From Candidatus Thiodiazotropha sp. (ex Myrtea sp. 'scaly one' KF741663) (lineage in GTDB: Bacteria > Pseudomonadota > Gammaproteobacteria > Chromatiales > Chromatiaceae): DNA of 64,000 nt. The DNA is taken from NCBI GenBank assembly GCA_025655555.1, contig JAHXIQ010000004.1, positions 186,001 through 250,000 of the forward strand, in the 5' to 3' direction. The position numbers were made by a program, and so were the translations under genes. Positions 24,028 to 33,518 of the stretch are shown piece by piece. Position 1 is the first letter of the stretch; every line of letters begins with the position of its first letter. Under the pieces are notes generated by a model that had not been told where the DNA came from, did no database searches, and saw nothing but the letters and a program-made list of their open reading frames with translations.

Positions 24028-26403
24028 ATGTCGATAAAGCAGATTGGAAGATTTCAAGTGGGGAAGGTGCTTGGTTCAGGTAACCAGGGTACGGTCTATC
24101 TGTGTCACGACACCCAACTGGAGCGCCGGGTCGCCATCAAATTACTCAGTAACTCATTGCCGGAGACCTCCTTCCGGGATGAAGCGCGTACCATGAGCCG
24201 GCTGCAGCACCCCAATATTGTCTCCATTTATGAAGCGGGTCAGCACAAAGACACGCCCTATCTGGTCTTTGAATATGTCGAGGGTGAGCTGCTGTCGGAG
24301 ATGATCGGCGGTAAACCGCTCGAATTACCTCAAGCGCTGACTATCTTCCAGGGCTTGCTGGAGGGGGTAGCCGAGGCGCATAAAACCGGCATTGTCCATC
24401 GGGACCTCAAGCCCGCGAATATCATTATCAATGCTGAACAGTTGCCGAAGATCATGGATTTCGGCATTGCCCGGTTACTGACAGAGGGGAGAGGTCCGGA
24501 CCGTCAGCTGATCGGTACGCCCCGCTATCTGGCGCCTGAGTACATCCAACAAGGTGAAGTGGGGCCGCAAGCCGATGTCTTCGCCCTGGGTTTGATCCTC
24601 GATGAGATGCTGACCGGTATGCCGGTGTTCAGCGGCAATCAGCAGCAGGTGGTTATCGACGCCATCCTTAAACTCGATCCCATGCCCCCATCTCAGTTCA
24701 ATAAAGTGGTGGATGAAAAGCTCGATCAGTTCATCCTCAAGGCACTGGAAAAGGACCCCGCCCTACGCTACAGCGACGCCGGGGAGATGCTGCAGGCTTT
24801 CAACACCATGCGCAATCCGGCTGCTGGAAAGATCAAACTGGAGGATGAGGCCAGCGGTACAGTGGAGTTCCTGCTGCGGCGAATGAAGCGCAAAAGTGAT
24901 TTCCCTGCGCTCTCCAACTCGGTACGTAGCATCAATGCCATGACCTATGCCAGTGACAAGGATGTGAACCAGATGGCGGGTGTCATCGTCAAGGATTTCG
25001 CCCTCACCAATAAGATTCTGAAAGTGGTCAATTCTGCTTTCTATGGCCGTTTTTCGGGCAGTATCGGTACCGTATCACGAGCGGTGGTGGTGCTGGGTAC
25101 GCAGGCAATCCGCTCACTGGCGGCTTCTTTGATATTTTTCGAGCATATCGAAAACAAGGAGCAGGCTGAAAAGCTGAGAGAGCTGGTGTCGACGGCCATG
25201 TTTCGCGCCACCCTGGCACATCGTGTTGCGGATGAGATCGATCAGTCGGAGTCTGAGGCCTACTTTCTGACAGGACTGTTGCAGGATCTGGGCCAGCTGC
25301 TGGTGGCCTTCTATCTCCCGGAAGAGTCGAAAGAGATCGAACGTTTGGCACAGGCAGAAGGCATGGAATCCGTTACGTCACAGCATAATGTGTTGGGAGT
25401 AAGTTACGAAAAAATCGGTATCGAGATCGCAAAACAATGGAACTTTCCCAAATCGTTGATCGATAGTCTGAAAGGGTGGCAGGGGGACCACAAACCGGTC
25501 AATCGGGTGGATAAGCGGCGTATGGTCACTGCCTTTGCCCATGAGGCAATGGAGACAATGGTGTCGGCGGGTCTCGATGATAAAGAGGCAATGGGTGTTC
25601 TGACAAAAAAATACGCAAAGGGCCTCAACCTCAGCCAGAAAAAAGTGACACATCTCACCCAACATGCGGTCAACGATTTTCAGGAGATGGCCAAGGTGCT
25701 CGCCACAGATATCTCACAGGATTTTGTGCAGAGCCTGACTTGCGCCACGGAAAAGCTGCAACCCAGAGAGCAGCAGGATGAGGCGAGAAAACAAGCAGTG
25801 GAAAAGGACGGCCTGGGTGAGACACAGATTCTCAATGGTGAAGGGACAGCTTCTCTTAAGCAGGAAACAGAAGTCATTCAGGCAAACGAGACACCGGCTG
25901 ATGCCGAGAGCCTGTTGATGGACGGTCTACAGGAAGTGACAGGTATGCTGGTTGGCGAACATAGTGTCTCCGAGATTTTTAATGTAGTGCTGGAGACCAT
26001 GTATCGTGCAGTGGGTTTCCATCGTGTAGTGCTTGCACTGCTCGATCGCAAGAGTGGCAGCATGGTAGGTCGACTCAGTTTCGGTGATGCGGACGAAGCC
26101 TTTGTCAAAAACTTTCGATTTGCTACCGCCTACAGTGTAGATGTCTTTCATGGTGCATTGAAAAATGCGGTGGATGTCTACATCGCCGATTCTACCGACA
26201 CAAAAATCCAGGCGGATATTCCCGATTGGTACAAACAGATATCCAGTGCCGGTTCGTTTTTACTCTTTCCTCTGGTAATCAATAAGCGGCCTGTGGGCTT
26301 GATTTATGCTGATCATATGCAGCCACATGGCTTGGAAATCGACAAGAAGCGTCTCAATTTGTTGAAGTCACTGAGAAATCAAATTGTTCTGGCGGTAAGA
26401 TAA
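24028..26403 (+). CDS. Ser/Thr protein kinase fused to HDOD and GAF domains
   Basis: A 791-residue cytoplasmic signalling protein. Residues 7-270 form a Hanks-type kinase: glycine loop GSGNQGTVY, Lys38 in VAIKLL, catalytic Asp126 in HRDLKPANI and MDFGIARLL. All catalytic residues are present. An HDOD domain follows (about 285-490), then a charged linker, then a GAF domain (about 630-790) that could bind a small ligand. No membrane helix. It lies 58 bp after the hydrogenase protease and 64 bp before a GGDEF/EAL protein, so it may share a transcript with either. Targets unknown. Confidence 0.9.
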   Translation: MSIKQIGRFQVGKVLGSGNQGTVYLCHDTQLERRVAIKLLSNSLPETSFRDEARTMSRLQHPNIVSIYEAGQHKDTPYLVFEYVEGELLSEMIGGKPLELPQALTIFQGLLEGVAEAHKTGIVHRDLKPANIIINAEQLPKIMDFGIARLLTEGRGPDRQLIGTPRYLAPEYIQQGEVGPQADVFALGLILDEMLTGMPVFSGNQQQVVIDAILKLDPMPPSQFNKVVDEKLDQFILKALEKDPALRYSDAGEMLQAFNTMRNPAAGKIKLEDEASGTVEFLLRRMKRKSDFPALSNSVRSINAMTYASDKDVNQMAGVIVKDFALTNKILKVVNSAFYGRFSGSIGTVSRAVVVLGTQAIRSLAASLIFFEHIENKEQAEKLRELVSTAMFRATLAHRVADEIDQSESEAYFLTGLLQDLGQLLVAFYLPEESKEIERLAQAEGMESVTSQHNVLGVSYEKIGIEIAKQWNFPKSLIDSLKGWQGDHKPVNRVDKRRMVTAFAHEAMETMVSAGLDDKEAMGVLTKKYAKGLNLSQKKVTHLTQHAVNDFQEMAKVLATDISQDFVQSLTCATEKLQPREQQDEARKQAVEKDGLGETQILNGEGTASLKQETEVIQANETPADAESLLMDGLQEVTGMLVGEHSVSEIFNVVLETMYRAVGFHRVVLALLDRKSGSMVGRLSFGDADEAFVKNFRFATAYSVDVFHGALKNAVDVYIADSTDTKIQADIPDWYKQISSAGSFLLFPLVINKRPVGLIYADHMQPHGLEIDKKRLNLLKSLRNQIVLAVR

Positions 26404-26467
26404 TGGGTGGCCAGGTTTTGAGTGACAGACAAGCAAATGATCGGGTGATGAGGGAAAACTGAAGATC

Positions 26468-28858
26468 ATGAAGATCACGCAGGAAGGCGTACAACGCAAG
26501 CAGGTGCAACTGCTCTTTACACAGGGCAATATCGCTGTCCTAACGGGCTTGGGTGTTGCCGTGCTGACCGGCCTCTATTACTGGCGGGTTACCGATAATT
26601 TGCTGCTGGTGGGGTGGCTGGCAGCAGTGATGGTTCTCAGCTTTGTGAGGCTGATACTGTTTCGGCAATTTAATAAGCAGAATCCCGAACTGTTTCTGCC
26701 AGGAAGGTGGTTGCGCCAACACATGCTACTGACTTTTGTGAGTGGTATTGTCTGGAGCCTGTTGAGTCTGTTTTACGATCCTGCCTGGTCGAATACTGAC
26801 CAAGTCGTGCTCTTCATGATTATTGCAGGACTGGCAGCCGGCAGTCTGTCTGCCTATGCGGTAGTACTGGAAGTTTATGTCTTGTTTCTGATTCCTCTGC
26901 TTTTGCCGCTGGAAGTCGGCCTGCTGTTGCGGGGAGACCATACCACTTCTTTTCTTGCCAGTTTCGTCTTGCTATTCGCCATCGGATTGCTAACCCTCGC
27001 CAGGAAGTTCAATCTACAGGTGGTCGATACCATACACGTCTCTCTGGCACAGCAGTTTCTGCAGGAAGAAGTGAGTGCGGGTTCACGTGAACTTAAGCTG
27101 GCACAGCATGCACTGCAAACCAGTGAGCATAAAATCGGCAAGATTTTGGAATCCTCGCTGGATGGGGTCTGGGAGTGGGATATTGCTAATGACCAGCTCT
27201 ATCTTTCACCAAGATGGAAAGCGCAGGTCGGGTTCAATGATGATGAATTGTCGAGTTCTTTTCGTAGTTGGGTATCGCGCCTGCACCCGGATGAGCGGGA
27301 CCGTGTCATCCAGAAAATTGAAGCCTATCGAGCGAAACCCTGGGGTAACTGGGAAGAAGAGTACAGACTGCGTCACAAAGACGGCAGTTATAAATGGATC
27401 CTGGCAAGGGCAACACCGACCTTTGATGTAAAGGACAGGCTGACAAAGCTGACGGGTGTGCATATTGATATCACTGAACGGATAACGGCAGAGGGTAGGG
27501 CTAAATTTCTTGCCTACCATGATTGGTTGACTGAATTACCGAACAGGCTGATGTTCAATGGTCGTGTTGATCATGCCATTATTCAGGCCAACCGATCGGG
27601 TCAGCGGTTGTGTATCCTGTTCTTCGATCTGGATCGATTCAAAAACATCAATGATAGTCTTGGGCATCCTGCCGGCGATCAGGTATTGAAAAAAGTATCC
27701 CAGCGTCTGATGAAGGCGGTGAGAGAGGGCGACACCCTGGCCCGGTTGGGTGGCGACGAGTTTGCTGTGTTGCTTGAGAATGTACCGCGCTCACACAGTA
27801 TCGCCGTAGTAGCGGAGAAACTACTGGCCTGCTTCGAAAATCCTTTTGAGGAAGAGGGACATGAGTTCTACCTCAACGCCAGTATTGGTATTGCAGTCTA
27901 TCCACGTGATGGGGAGTCGACGGCAGAGCTGTTGAAAAACGCCGATGCGGCTATGTACAAGGCAAAGAACAGTGGCCGTGGTGGATTTCAGTTTTACACC
28001 GAAGAACTGACTCACAATGCCTATCAGCACATCACTCTTGAGTCGGGTCTGCGGCAGGCGGTGGCGAAAAATCAGCTTCTGATCCACTACCAGCCCAAGA
28101 TCAGTTTACAGACAAACAGAATTGTCGGCGTGGAGGCGCTTTTGAGGTGGCGCCATCCTGAAGCCGGCCTTATTTCACCGGATGAGTTTATCCCGATGGC
28201 GGAAGAATCGGGTCTGATCCGGGAGATCGGTGAGTGGGTGCTGGAGAAGGCCTGTCTCGACATGAAAGAATGGATAGAGAAGAAAATCGATTTTGGTCAC
28301 ATCGCAGTGAATCTGTCGGGGGTGCAGATACAGCACGAGGAATTTGTCGATTCGGTCAAGCGGATATTGGAATCAAAACAGCTGGATGCCCGTTTCCTGG
28401 AATTGGAGATCACGGAAAATGTTCTGATGCGGGATGTTGAGGCCTCTGCGCATTATCTGCAAGCGCTTCGCAGGCTTGGTGTCTCCATATCCATTGATGA
28501 TTTCGGTACGGGTTACTCTTCGCTGGCGCATCTCTCACGCTTTCCGATCAATAAACTCAAGATAGACCGCAGCTTCATCAATAAGGTCTGTAAAGATTCT
28601 CAGAGTGCAGAGATCTCAAGAACCATCATAGGTCTGGGACACACGCTGGATATGCAAGTGGTGGCAGAGGGCATCGAGCAGCCTGAGCAACTGGTATTCC
28701 TTAAACAGGAAGGTTGTGATGAGGGGCAGGGCTTCTATATCTCCAAGCCACTGGCCCATGGCGACCTTGTTCGCTTTATTCAAAGCTACCAATCAGAAGA
28801 GCTGAATCAGACAATTTCTGAAGAGATCGTGTCAGAGTGTTCACCTCAGTTAGGATGA
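26468..28858 (+). CDS. Membrane PAS-GGDEF-EAL cyclic-di-GMP enzyme
   Basis: A 796-residue membrane protein. About six N-terminal helices (residues 20-185) precede a PAS/PAC sensor (about 220-345), a diguanylate cyclase domain with intact RLGGDEFAVLLE near 427, and a phosphodiesterase domain with VEALLRWRHPE near 554, EITENVLM, IDDFGTGYSSL and KIDRSFI. Both active sites look complete, so it may make and break cyclic-di-GMP. It follows the kinase-HDOD-GAF gene, and its 3' end overlaps the convergent phosphatase-like gene by 9 bp. Confidence 0.95.
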   Translation: MKITQEGVQRKQVQLLFTQGNIAVLTGLGVAVLTGLYYWRVTDNLLLVGWLAAVMVLSFVRLILFRQFNKQNPELFLPGRWLRQHMLLTFVSGIVWSLLSLFYDPAWSNTDQVVLFMIIAGLAAGSLSAYAVVLEVYVLFLIPLLLPLEVGLLLRGDHTTSFLASFVLLFAIGLLTLARKFNLQVVDTIHVSLAQQFLQEEVSAGSRELKLAQHALQTSEHKIGKILESSLDGVWEWDIANDQLYLSPRWKAQVGFNDDELSSSFRSWVSRLHPDERDRVIQKIEAYRAKPWGNWEEEYRLRHKDGSYKWILARATPTFDVKDRLTKLTGVHIDITERITAEGRAKFLAYHDWLTELPNRLMFNGRVDHAIIQANRSGQRLCILFFDLDRFKNINDSLGHPAGDQVLKKVSQRLMKAVREGDTLARLGGDEFAVLLENVPRSHSIAVVAEKLLACFENPFEEEGHEFYLNASIGIAVYPRDGESTAELLKNADAAMYKAKNSGRGGFQFYTEELTHNAYQHITLESGLRQAVAKNQLLIHYQPKISLQTNRIVGVEALLRWRHPEAGLISPDEFIPMAEESGLIREIGEWVLEKACLDMKEWIEKKIDFGHIAVNLSGVQIQHEEFVDSVKRILESKQLDARFLELEITENVLMRDVEASAHYLQALRRLGVSISIDDFGTGYSSLAHLSRFPINKLKIDRSFINKVCKDSQSAEISRTIIGLGHTLDMQVVAEGIEQPEQLVFLKQEGCDEGQGFYISKPLAHGDLVRFIQSYQSEELNQTISEEIVSECSPQLG

Positions 28859-29326
28859 TTCGCTTGAGGACTTACTCATCACGCTGTGAGTACTGAGTAC
28901 CTGTTGTATAAATACCTGCCAGATAGCATCAGGCTCCCATACTGAAAGGATAGTATTTCGTGCCTCGGTGAAAGCCCAATCCTTCTCGATCACATGGAAA
29001 AGAGCCATGAACACGGAGACCCGCTTATTGGCGGCACAATGAATGAATGCCCGGCGTTCCCTCTGTATGTTAAAGATCCGGCAAAAGGCGTGAAACTGAT
29101 CGATTTCAGGTGCCTCGAAGCTGACTGGCAGATGGATATAGTCGAGACCCCGGGATTCGATGATCGATTGTTCATCAGCAATGGCGTAGGGCGCATCCCC
29201 AAGCCCGAGATTGATCACCAGTTCGAAACCTGCCTGGCAGATGGCCTGCAACTCCCTCTCATCAGGTTGCCCACCAGTGGCAAGAGTGGGAGAGAGTTGT
29301 CTGAAATTGTAGATTGACTCAATCAT
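28850..29326 (-). CDS. Protein-tyrosine-phosphatase-fold protein with a shortened P-loop
   Basis: A 158-residue protein related to the DUF442/dual-specificity phosphatase group. The active-site-like loop is FIHCAANKRVSVF, which has Cys, four residues and then Arg (CX4R), one residue shorter than the classical CX5R loop. The preceding INLGLGD and LPVSFEAP also fit the fold. A phosphatase role is probable; substrate unknown. It converges with the GGDEF/EAL gene and lies 36 bp downstream of the haloacid dehalogenase-like gene. Confidence 0.78.
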   Translation of the reverse strand: MIESIYNFRQLSPTLATGGQPDERELQAICQAGFELVINLGLGDAPYAIADEQSIIESRGLDYIHLPVSFEAPEIDQFHAFCRIFNIQRERRAFIHCAANKRVSVFMALFHVIEKDWAFTEARNTILSVWEPDAIWQVFIQQVLSTHSVMSKSSSESS

Positions 29327-29362
29327 TTGACAGCAATCTTCCTTGGCATGAGCAGCCCCGCT

Positions 29363-30052
29363 TTATGTACCTCGCCTGAGATAGCGGGCAATCCGTTCTT
29401 CGAGTTCGATCAGACTACTGATCGTGATTGTGGGCTCAACGCCCCAAGGATCGAACAGGGCTTCAGGGCTGCGCTGCAGCCAGGCGGCTTTCATACCGGC
29501 AGAGACCGCACCAATGACATCGAAGGGATTGCTTGACACCAGCCACGCCTCGCCGGCCGATGCGCCTGAGACTCTCAGAAAGTGGCAATAGACGGCGGGG
29601 TTTGGTTTGAATGACTTCAGATCATCAACACTCACCACACCAAGGAAAGTGTCGAGAATGCCAGCCGAGGAGAGTAGTGTGGTGACCGCATCGGCACTGC
29701 CGTTGGAAAAGGCAAAAAGACGATTCCCGCCGCCGCTCAGCAATGCCAGTCCCTCGCTGACATCCTCAAAAGGTGGCAGTATCCGGTATTCCGCCAGTAA
29801 AAGGTGCTTTTGCGCCTCTGTCAGTGGTGTTCGGTAATACTCACAAGTGTAGTTAAGCGCATCCTTGGTACAGACGGAAAAGCTCTCGTAATGCTGCATC
29901 AAACCCCGCCGAAATGCATACTCCAACTGCTTATCACGCCAGGTCTGGGAGAATGCCTCCGCCTTGTCGCCGACATGGGTGTGTAGGGCCTCAACCACTC
30001 CGTGGGTATTGATTAAAGTTCCGTAGACATCGAAAGCAAGGGTAACCGGCAT
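29363..30052 (-). CDS. HAD-superfamily type II haloacid dehalogenase-like hydrolase
   Basis: A 229-residue HAD hydrolase. Motif I is FDVYGTL with nucleophile Asp8, motif II is AFSNGS, motif III is LKSFKPNPAVY and motif IV WLVSSNPFDVIGA. The set matches L-2-haloacid dehalogenases, but many relatives act on other substrates. A degenerate copy of its N-terminal coding region lies near 32066-32133, so the gene or its neighbourhood has been duplicated. Start is the ATG at 30052. Confidence 0.87.
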   Translation of the reverse strand: MPVTLAFDVYGTLINTHGVVEALHTHVGDKAEAFSQTWRDKQLEYAFRRGLMQHYESFSVCTKDALNYTCEYYRTPLTEAQKHLLLAEYRILPPFEDVSEGLALLSGGGNRLFAFSNGSADAVTTLLSSAGILDTFLGVVSVDDLKSFKPNPAVYCHFLRVSGASAGEAWLVSSNPFDVIGAVSAGMKAAWLQRSPEALFDPWGVEPTITISSLIELEERIARYLRRGT

Positions 30053-30252
30053 GTTGTCGTTCTTCTGGTTATTGAGTGCGCAAACGTTCGCGATGGAGTT
30101 GCCTCAACAGTAGCACCAAGGCAGTGGTGTTGAAAGTCGAACACACAAGTTGCCAAGTCAGGTGGAACTTGATCTGTTGTCGTTTTGTAGTGTGAGCAGG
30201 GCTGAAAACAGCATATAAAATGGCAAACGCTGTTGGTTGAGGTGGCTATGGA

Positions 30253-30642
30253 TTATTGTGCAGCTGTCTCTGCCGCACTTGACGTTGCACTGCCCCGGTT
30301 TTCTGCAGGAGGTTTTTTTCCTTGTCTGGAAAGCTTGCCTGCGCAGAGGGGAGGCCCCTTCATGGTAAACATGATCACATTCATTTTCTGCTGTGGTGCA
30401 AGGGCCTTATTGTATTTTTGTGTCGCAGCGGTGTCTTTCGCTGCGGTGGCGTAGAAGAAGTTGAATTCATCTTCATTGAACCGGATTAGTGCCTCTTTTC
30501 CCACGCATTCACAAAGCTCCGCTCCCATGTTGTTTCGTTGGTTATCTGAACAGGCTTTTTTGTACTGTTCCAGCGTGGCAGCTTCGATGGATCCGATGCA
30601 GCTCATTGCGAATAGAGTCATTTTGAGTGTAGAAAGTTTCAT
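30253..30642 (-). CDS. Small secreted hypothetical protein
   Basis: A 129-residue protein with an N-terminal signal peptide (about residues 1-21, ending SIEA), a single central domain with three cysteines (C32, C44, C46 by position in ACSD and LCECVGKEA) plus a later CAG, and a charged low-complexity tail. I do not recognise the family. It is probably periplasmic. It stands alone with 200 bp of non-coding DNA on each side. Confidence 0.65.
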   Translation of the reverse strand: MKLSTLKMTLFAMSCIGSIEAATLEQYKKACSDNQRNNMGAELCECVGKEALIRFNEDEFNFFYATAAKDTAATQKYNKALAPQQKMNVIMFTMKGPPLCAGKLSRQGKKPPAENRGSATSSAAETAAQ

Positions 30643-30894
30643 GATGTCTCCCCGGGAAAAATGATTGCTATCTCATAGATGTTTTTTATGTGCTGAATTC
30701 TGCGTGGTAACACTGAGAAATGTAGCACAGTATCAAGTGTGCTGAAGGGTGTTGTTGAATCGGGCAGGGTCGAGCTCTATATGTCTTTATGATGGGTTTC
30801 GGTATGTGGTGGCGTATCTATAAATGGGTAGAAGGAAAAGAGATCTCGAGACGCCTGTTCAATAGTAAGAATCCTCAACCGTCACCATATCTAA

Positions 30895-31278
30895 TCAATG
30901 ATGGCTAATGCCCTCACCCCGTTGATGATCGAGCAGAAAACTGATGCCGGTCAGTATTACACCGAATACAACTATGGCGAACAGCACGAGAAAAAAGGGA
31001 TCCTCAGTAAATAGATAAAAGGTCATGAGGCAGAAGAGAAAAAATAGTCGTGCCAGCAAGGTGGTGCCATAGAGCTCCATGATCCGTCGCCGGATCACCT
31101 GCACCACGATAATTCCCAGACCGATCATGAACATGCCCAGTGCGCGTAACATGATGGCGGAGTAGTCTCCATTGGAGAGCATCAGCTCAGCGGAGAGCTT
31201 TGGCGCGGAGATGAGGGCAAGACCGCCCAGCCAAAGATAAGTGGCGAGATAGTAGAGACTGAGCCGTGTTGTGTTCAT
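30895..31278 (-). CDS. Small four-helix membrane protein
   Basis: A 127-residue membrane protein with about four helices (around 7-24, 43-62, 72-92, 95-115) and a polar C-terminus rich in His. It resembles small DUF-type inner-membrane proteins but I cannot name a family. No conserved catalytic residues. It lies downstream of the SnoaL-like gene on the same strand with a 71-bp gap. Confidence 0.65.
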   Translation of the reverse strand: MNTTRLSLYYLATYLWLGGLALISAPKLSAELMLSNGDYSAIMLRALGMFMIGLGIIVVQVIRRRIMELYGTTLLARLFFLFCLMTFYLFTEDPFFLVLFAIVVFGVILTGISFLLDHQRGEGISHH

Positions 31279-31349
31279 GCTGATCCCCCTTTGATATCTT
31301 TACCAAATCGCTGCACGATAACTTGGAAGAGATGATTGTCGATGCAGGA

Positions 31350-31694
31350 TCAGGTGATACTTCTAGTATCAAAGATTAGCAGGATCTCTGAGATCTGTTG
31401 TCGGCGAAATCTGAAGCATTGAGCGATGCGTACACGCTGATGCGGTTTGATATAGTCGTAAAACAGTGCGACCTCGTCATCGCTATCGGTGATGCTCAGC
31501 AGTTTGTAGTTACTGGTTTCGGGGGGAGTGTTGCGTAAGCTTTGCAGATAATCCTCTGCCGAAGAGAACTGATGGAAGGGACCGTCGAGGATAAGATCAG
31601 CTGTGAATAGCCGGCTCAGCCCATCAATATCCCCAGCGCAGAAATAACGAAGATACTCCAGGGCTGTCTCTCTGTTGGTCATGGGCTTATTCAT
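31350..31694 (-). CDS. NTF2/SnoaL-like protein
   Basis: A 114-residue protein with the cone-shaped NTF2-like fold: an N-terminal helix (ETALEYLRYFCAGDIDGLSRLF), then DLILDGPFHQF and beta strands ending QISEILLIFDTRS. Members bind or convert small molecules; function here is unknown. Its first codons overlap the last codons of the truncated CopZ-like gene by 8 bp. Confidence 0.75.
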   Translation of the reverse strand: MNKPMTNRETALEYLRYFCAGDIDGLSRLFTADLILDGPFHQFSSAEDYLQSLRNTPPETSNYKLLSITDSDDEVALFYDYIKPHQRVRIAQCFRFRRQQISEILLIFDTRSIT

Positions 31695-32070
31695 AGAAGC
31701 AGGTGAATTTCATCATCGGGGGGAAATCTTTCAGACAAGAACGAGCCGATGGATTTTGTGAAGAACAGGCGCAGGTTTGTTTCTCCGTTTCAGCCATGAC
31801 GAAGGCTTTAGCTTCCGAATTGTCTCTGGCCTCTTTCCGCGTGATGCCAAAGCAGTAGCAGACGAGTGAATGGCCAGTCTTCTCTTTGACACCGACTATC
31901 GTGAGCAGTACCGATTTCTCTAACACGGATTCATCGAGTTCGAAGTAGATCACGACACCCCCGGGATCATCGCAGAAGTAGTAGGCCTGATCCTTCTCGT
32001 CCCAGCGCCAGGGTGATTTAATATGGTGCTTGATCGTTGATTGGGGCACTGAAGAATAATTATTTTCCAA
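31687..32070 (-). pseudogene. CopZ-like gene, 5'-truncated copy
   Basis: The 127-residue frame matches residues downstream of about 26 in the complete CopZ-like protein at 35637-36062 almost throughout (STIKHHIKSPWRWDEKDQAY versus STIKHHIKAPWRWEGKSQAY; later LVCYCFGIT and ETEKQTCACSS). It lacks the N-terminal CCSGSS...CPTNGK metal-binding part, and the only start is a TTG at 32070 in unrelated sequence. The last nine residues also differ. It is probably a broken duplicate, though a short protein retaining the C-terminal CxC and cysteine pairs could still be made. Confidence 0.7.
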
Positions 32071-32133
32071 CTGCTTATCACGAGGTCAGGGAGAGAGTCT
32101 CCACCTTGTCGCCTATGTGGGTGTGTGAGGCTT
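32066..32133 (-). pseudogene. Remnant of a haloacid-dehalogenase-like gene
   Basis: Bases 32066-32133 align with 29922-29993 in the intact HAD gene (both have TCCAACTGCTTATCACG, then AGGTC..GGGAGA, then CCTTGTCGCC and GGGTGTGT) with a 2-bp gap and scattered changes. In the intact gene this encodes the segment around HTHVGDKAEAFSQTWRDK. Here the frame is broken and joined to the truncated CopZ-like copy, marking a recombination junction. Confidence 0.6.
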
Positions 32134-32222
32134 TTCAGTTTGGTTTCATAAAACCCTGCTAGTTTAGCTGAAAACAGGGATAACTCCCCGCACCAACTCT
32201 TGAGTGATTGAAAAACTGTCAG

Positions 32223-33509
32223 ATGACCACAGGAATACTTGCTTTGATCATATTGGGTGCGATTCTCACGCAGGTGGGTTTGGTAGTGCTGATTGGTTTT
32301 GTTCGACAACGGCATCAATACCTTGAATTGGAGAAACGGCAAAATCGTTTACAGAGTATCGATGATATCAATGATTTCACTCGGCGGTTAGATACACATC
32401 CCAATCAGGTAGATTCCACTTGGCAGGGGTTCAAGGCGTTTAAGGTGAAGCGCCGGGTCTATGAGGATAAGAACCATTCCATCTGTTCTTTTTACCTGGT
32501 GCCTATGGATCAGGTGGCACTGCCACCCTTCAAGCCTGGTCAATTCCTGACCTTCAAGCTTTCCATGGAGGATGCGGGAACGGGTGAGTCCAAAAGCCTG
32601 ATCCGCTGTTACTCACTGTCGGATCGGCCCTATGCAGACCACTATCGGATATCCGTCAAGCGTGTGCCCGCGCCAGACGATCAACAGGATGCGCCGCCCG
32701 GACAAGCGTCGAATTTTTTGCACGATCAGGTGCAAGAGGGCGACCAGCTGATGGTCAAGGCCCCATCGGGACACTTCCACCTGGTCGAGGAGCCGCTGCT
32801 GCCTCTGGTGCTGATTGCAGGCGGTATAGGTATCACACCTATGCTGAGTATGCTCAACACTCTGTTGGAAAGTGGTGTTGAACGTGAGGTCTGGCTCTTC
32901 TATGGCGTTCGCAATAGCAGTGAACTGATTATGAAAGCGGATCTGAAAAAGCAGGCTGAGATGTATCAACATTTCCATCTCCATCTCTGCTACAGCCGTC
33001 CCGATGAGCAGGATGTGATGGGTATCGACTATCAACATGCCGGCAGAGTCGATGTGCCGTTGCTGCGGGAAACTCTCAAGCTGGGTCGATACCAGTTCTA
33101 TGTCTGCGGTCCCAAAGCGATGATGGAGAGTATTGTCCCCGGGCTTGAAACCCTGGGCGTGGATGCTGGTGATATTCACTATGAATCGTTCGGTCCTGCA
33201 TCGTTATTAAAAAATGAAAAGCCCAAGTCCGGGACGACGGATGCCCAGGTTGAAGCGATGAACGTCAATTTCACTGAGAGCGGCAAGCGGGTCGAGTGGG
33301 ACCCGAATGCGTCCTCACTGTTGACGTTTGCCGAGACACAGGGCATCGAAGTGGAGTCTGGCTGCCGGGCAGGCAGCTGTGGTTCCTGTCAGACAGCCAT
33401 CGAGTCGGGTGAGGTTGAATACAGTCAGGAACCGGATGCCGATATTGAGCCGGATCATTGTCTGTTATGTATCGCCATACCCAAGGGCGACCTGAAGCTG
33501 GCCCTGTAG
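32223..33509 (+). CDS. Membrane-anchored FAD/NAD(P)/2Fe-2S oxidoreductase
   Basis: A 428-residue reductase. One N-terminal membrane helix (about residues 5-23) is followed by a cytoplasmic ferredoxin-reductase module (FAD site around FKPGQFLTFKL and RCYSLSDRP; NAD(P) site LIAGGIGITPMLSM; CGPKAMM) and a C-terminal plant-type 2Fe-2S domain with CRAGSCGSC and a later C in CLLC. The ATG at 32223 is preferred to the TTG at 32208. It lies 9 bp before a four-helix haem protein that itself overlaps an eight-haem cytochrome gene, so it probably feeds electrons from NAD(P)H into the membrane. Confidence 0.88.
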   Translation: MTTGILALIILGAILTQVGLVVLIGFVRQRHQYLELEKRQNRLQSIDDINDFTRRLDTHPNQVDSTWQGFKAFKVKRRVYEDKNHSICSFYLVPMDQVALPPFKPGQFLTFKLSMEDAGTGESKSLIRCYSLSDRPYADHYRISVKRVPAPDDQQDAPPGQASNFLHDQVQEGDQLMVKAPSGHFHLVEEPLLPLVLIAGGIGITPMLSMLNTLLESGVEREVWLFYGVRNSSELIMKADLKKQAEMYQHFHLHLCYSRPDEQDVMGIDYQHAGRVDVPLLRETLKLGRYQFYVCGPKAMMESIVPGLETLGVDAGDIHYESFGPASLLKNEKPKSGTTDAQVEAMNVNFTESGKRVEWDPNASSLLTFAETQGIEVESGCRAGSCGSCQTAIESGEVEYSQEPDADIEPDHCLLCIAIPKGDLKLAL

Positions 33510-33518
33510 AGGTACACC

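Noticed and set aside
24015-24038. A seven-codon leader frame (MNTGLCR) just before the kinase gene
   Set aside because: Its ribosome-binding site would directly touch the ATG and there is no further support for translational control.
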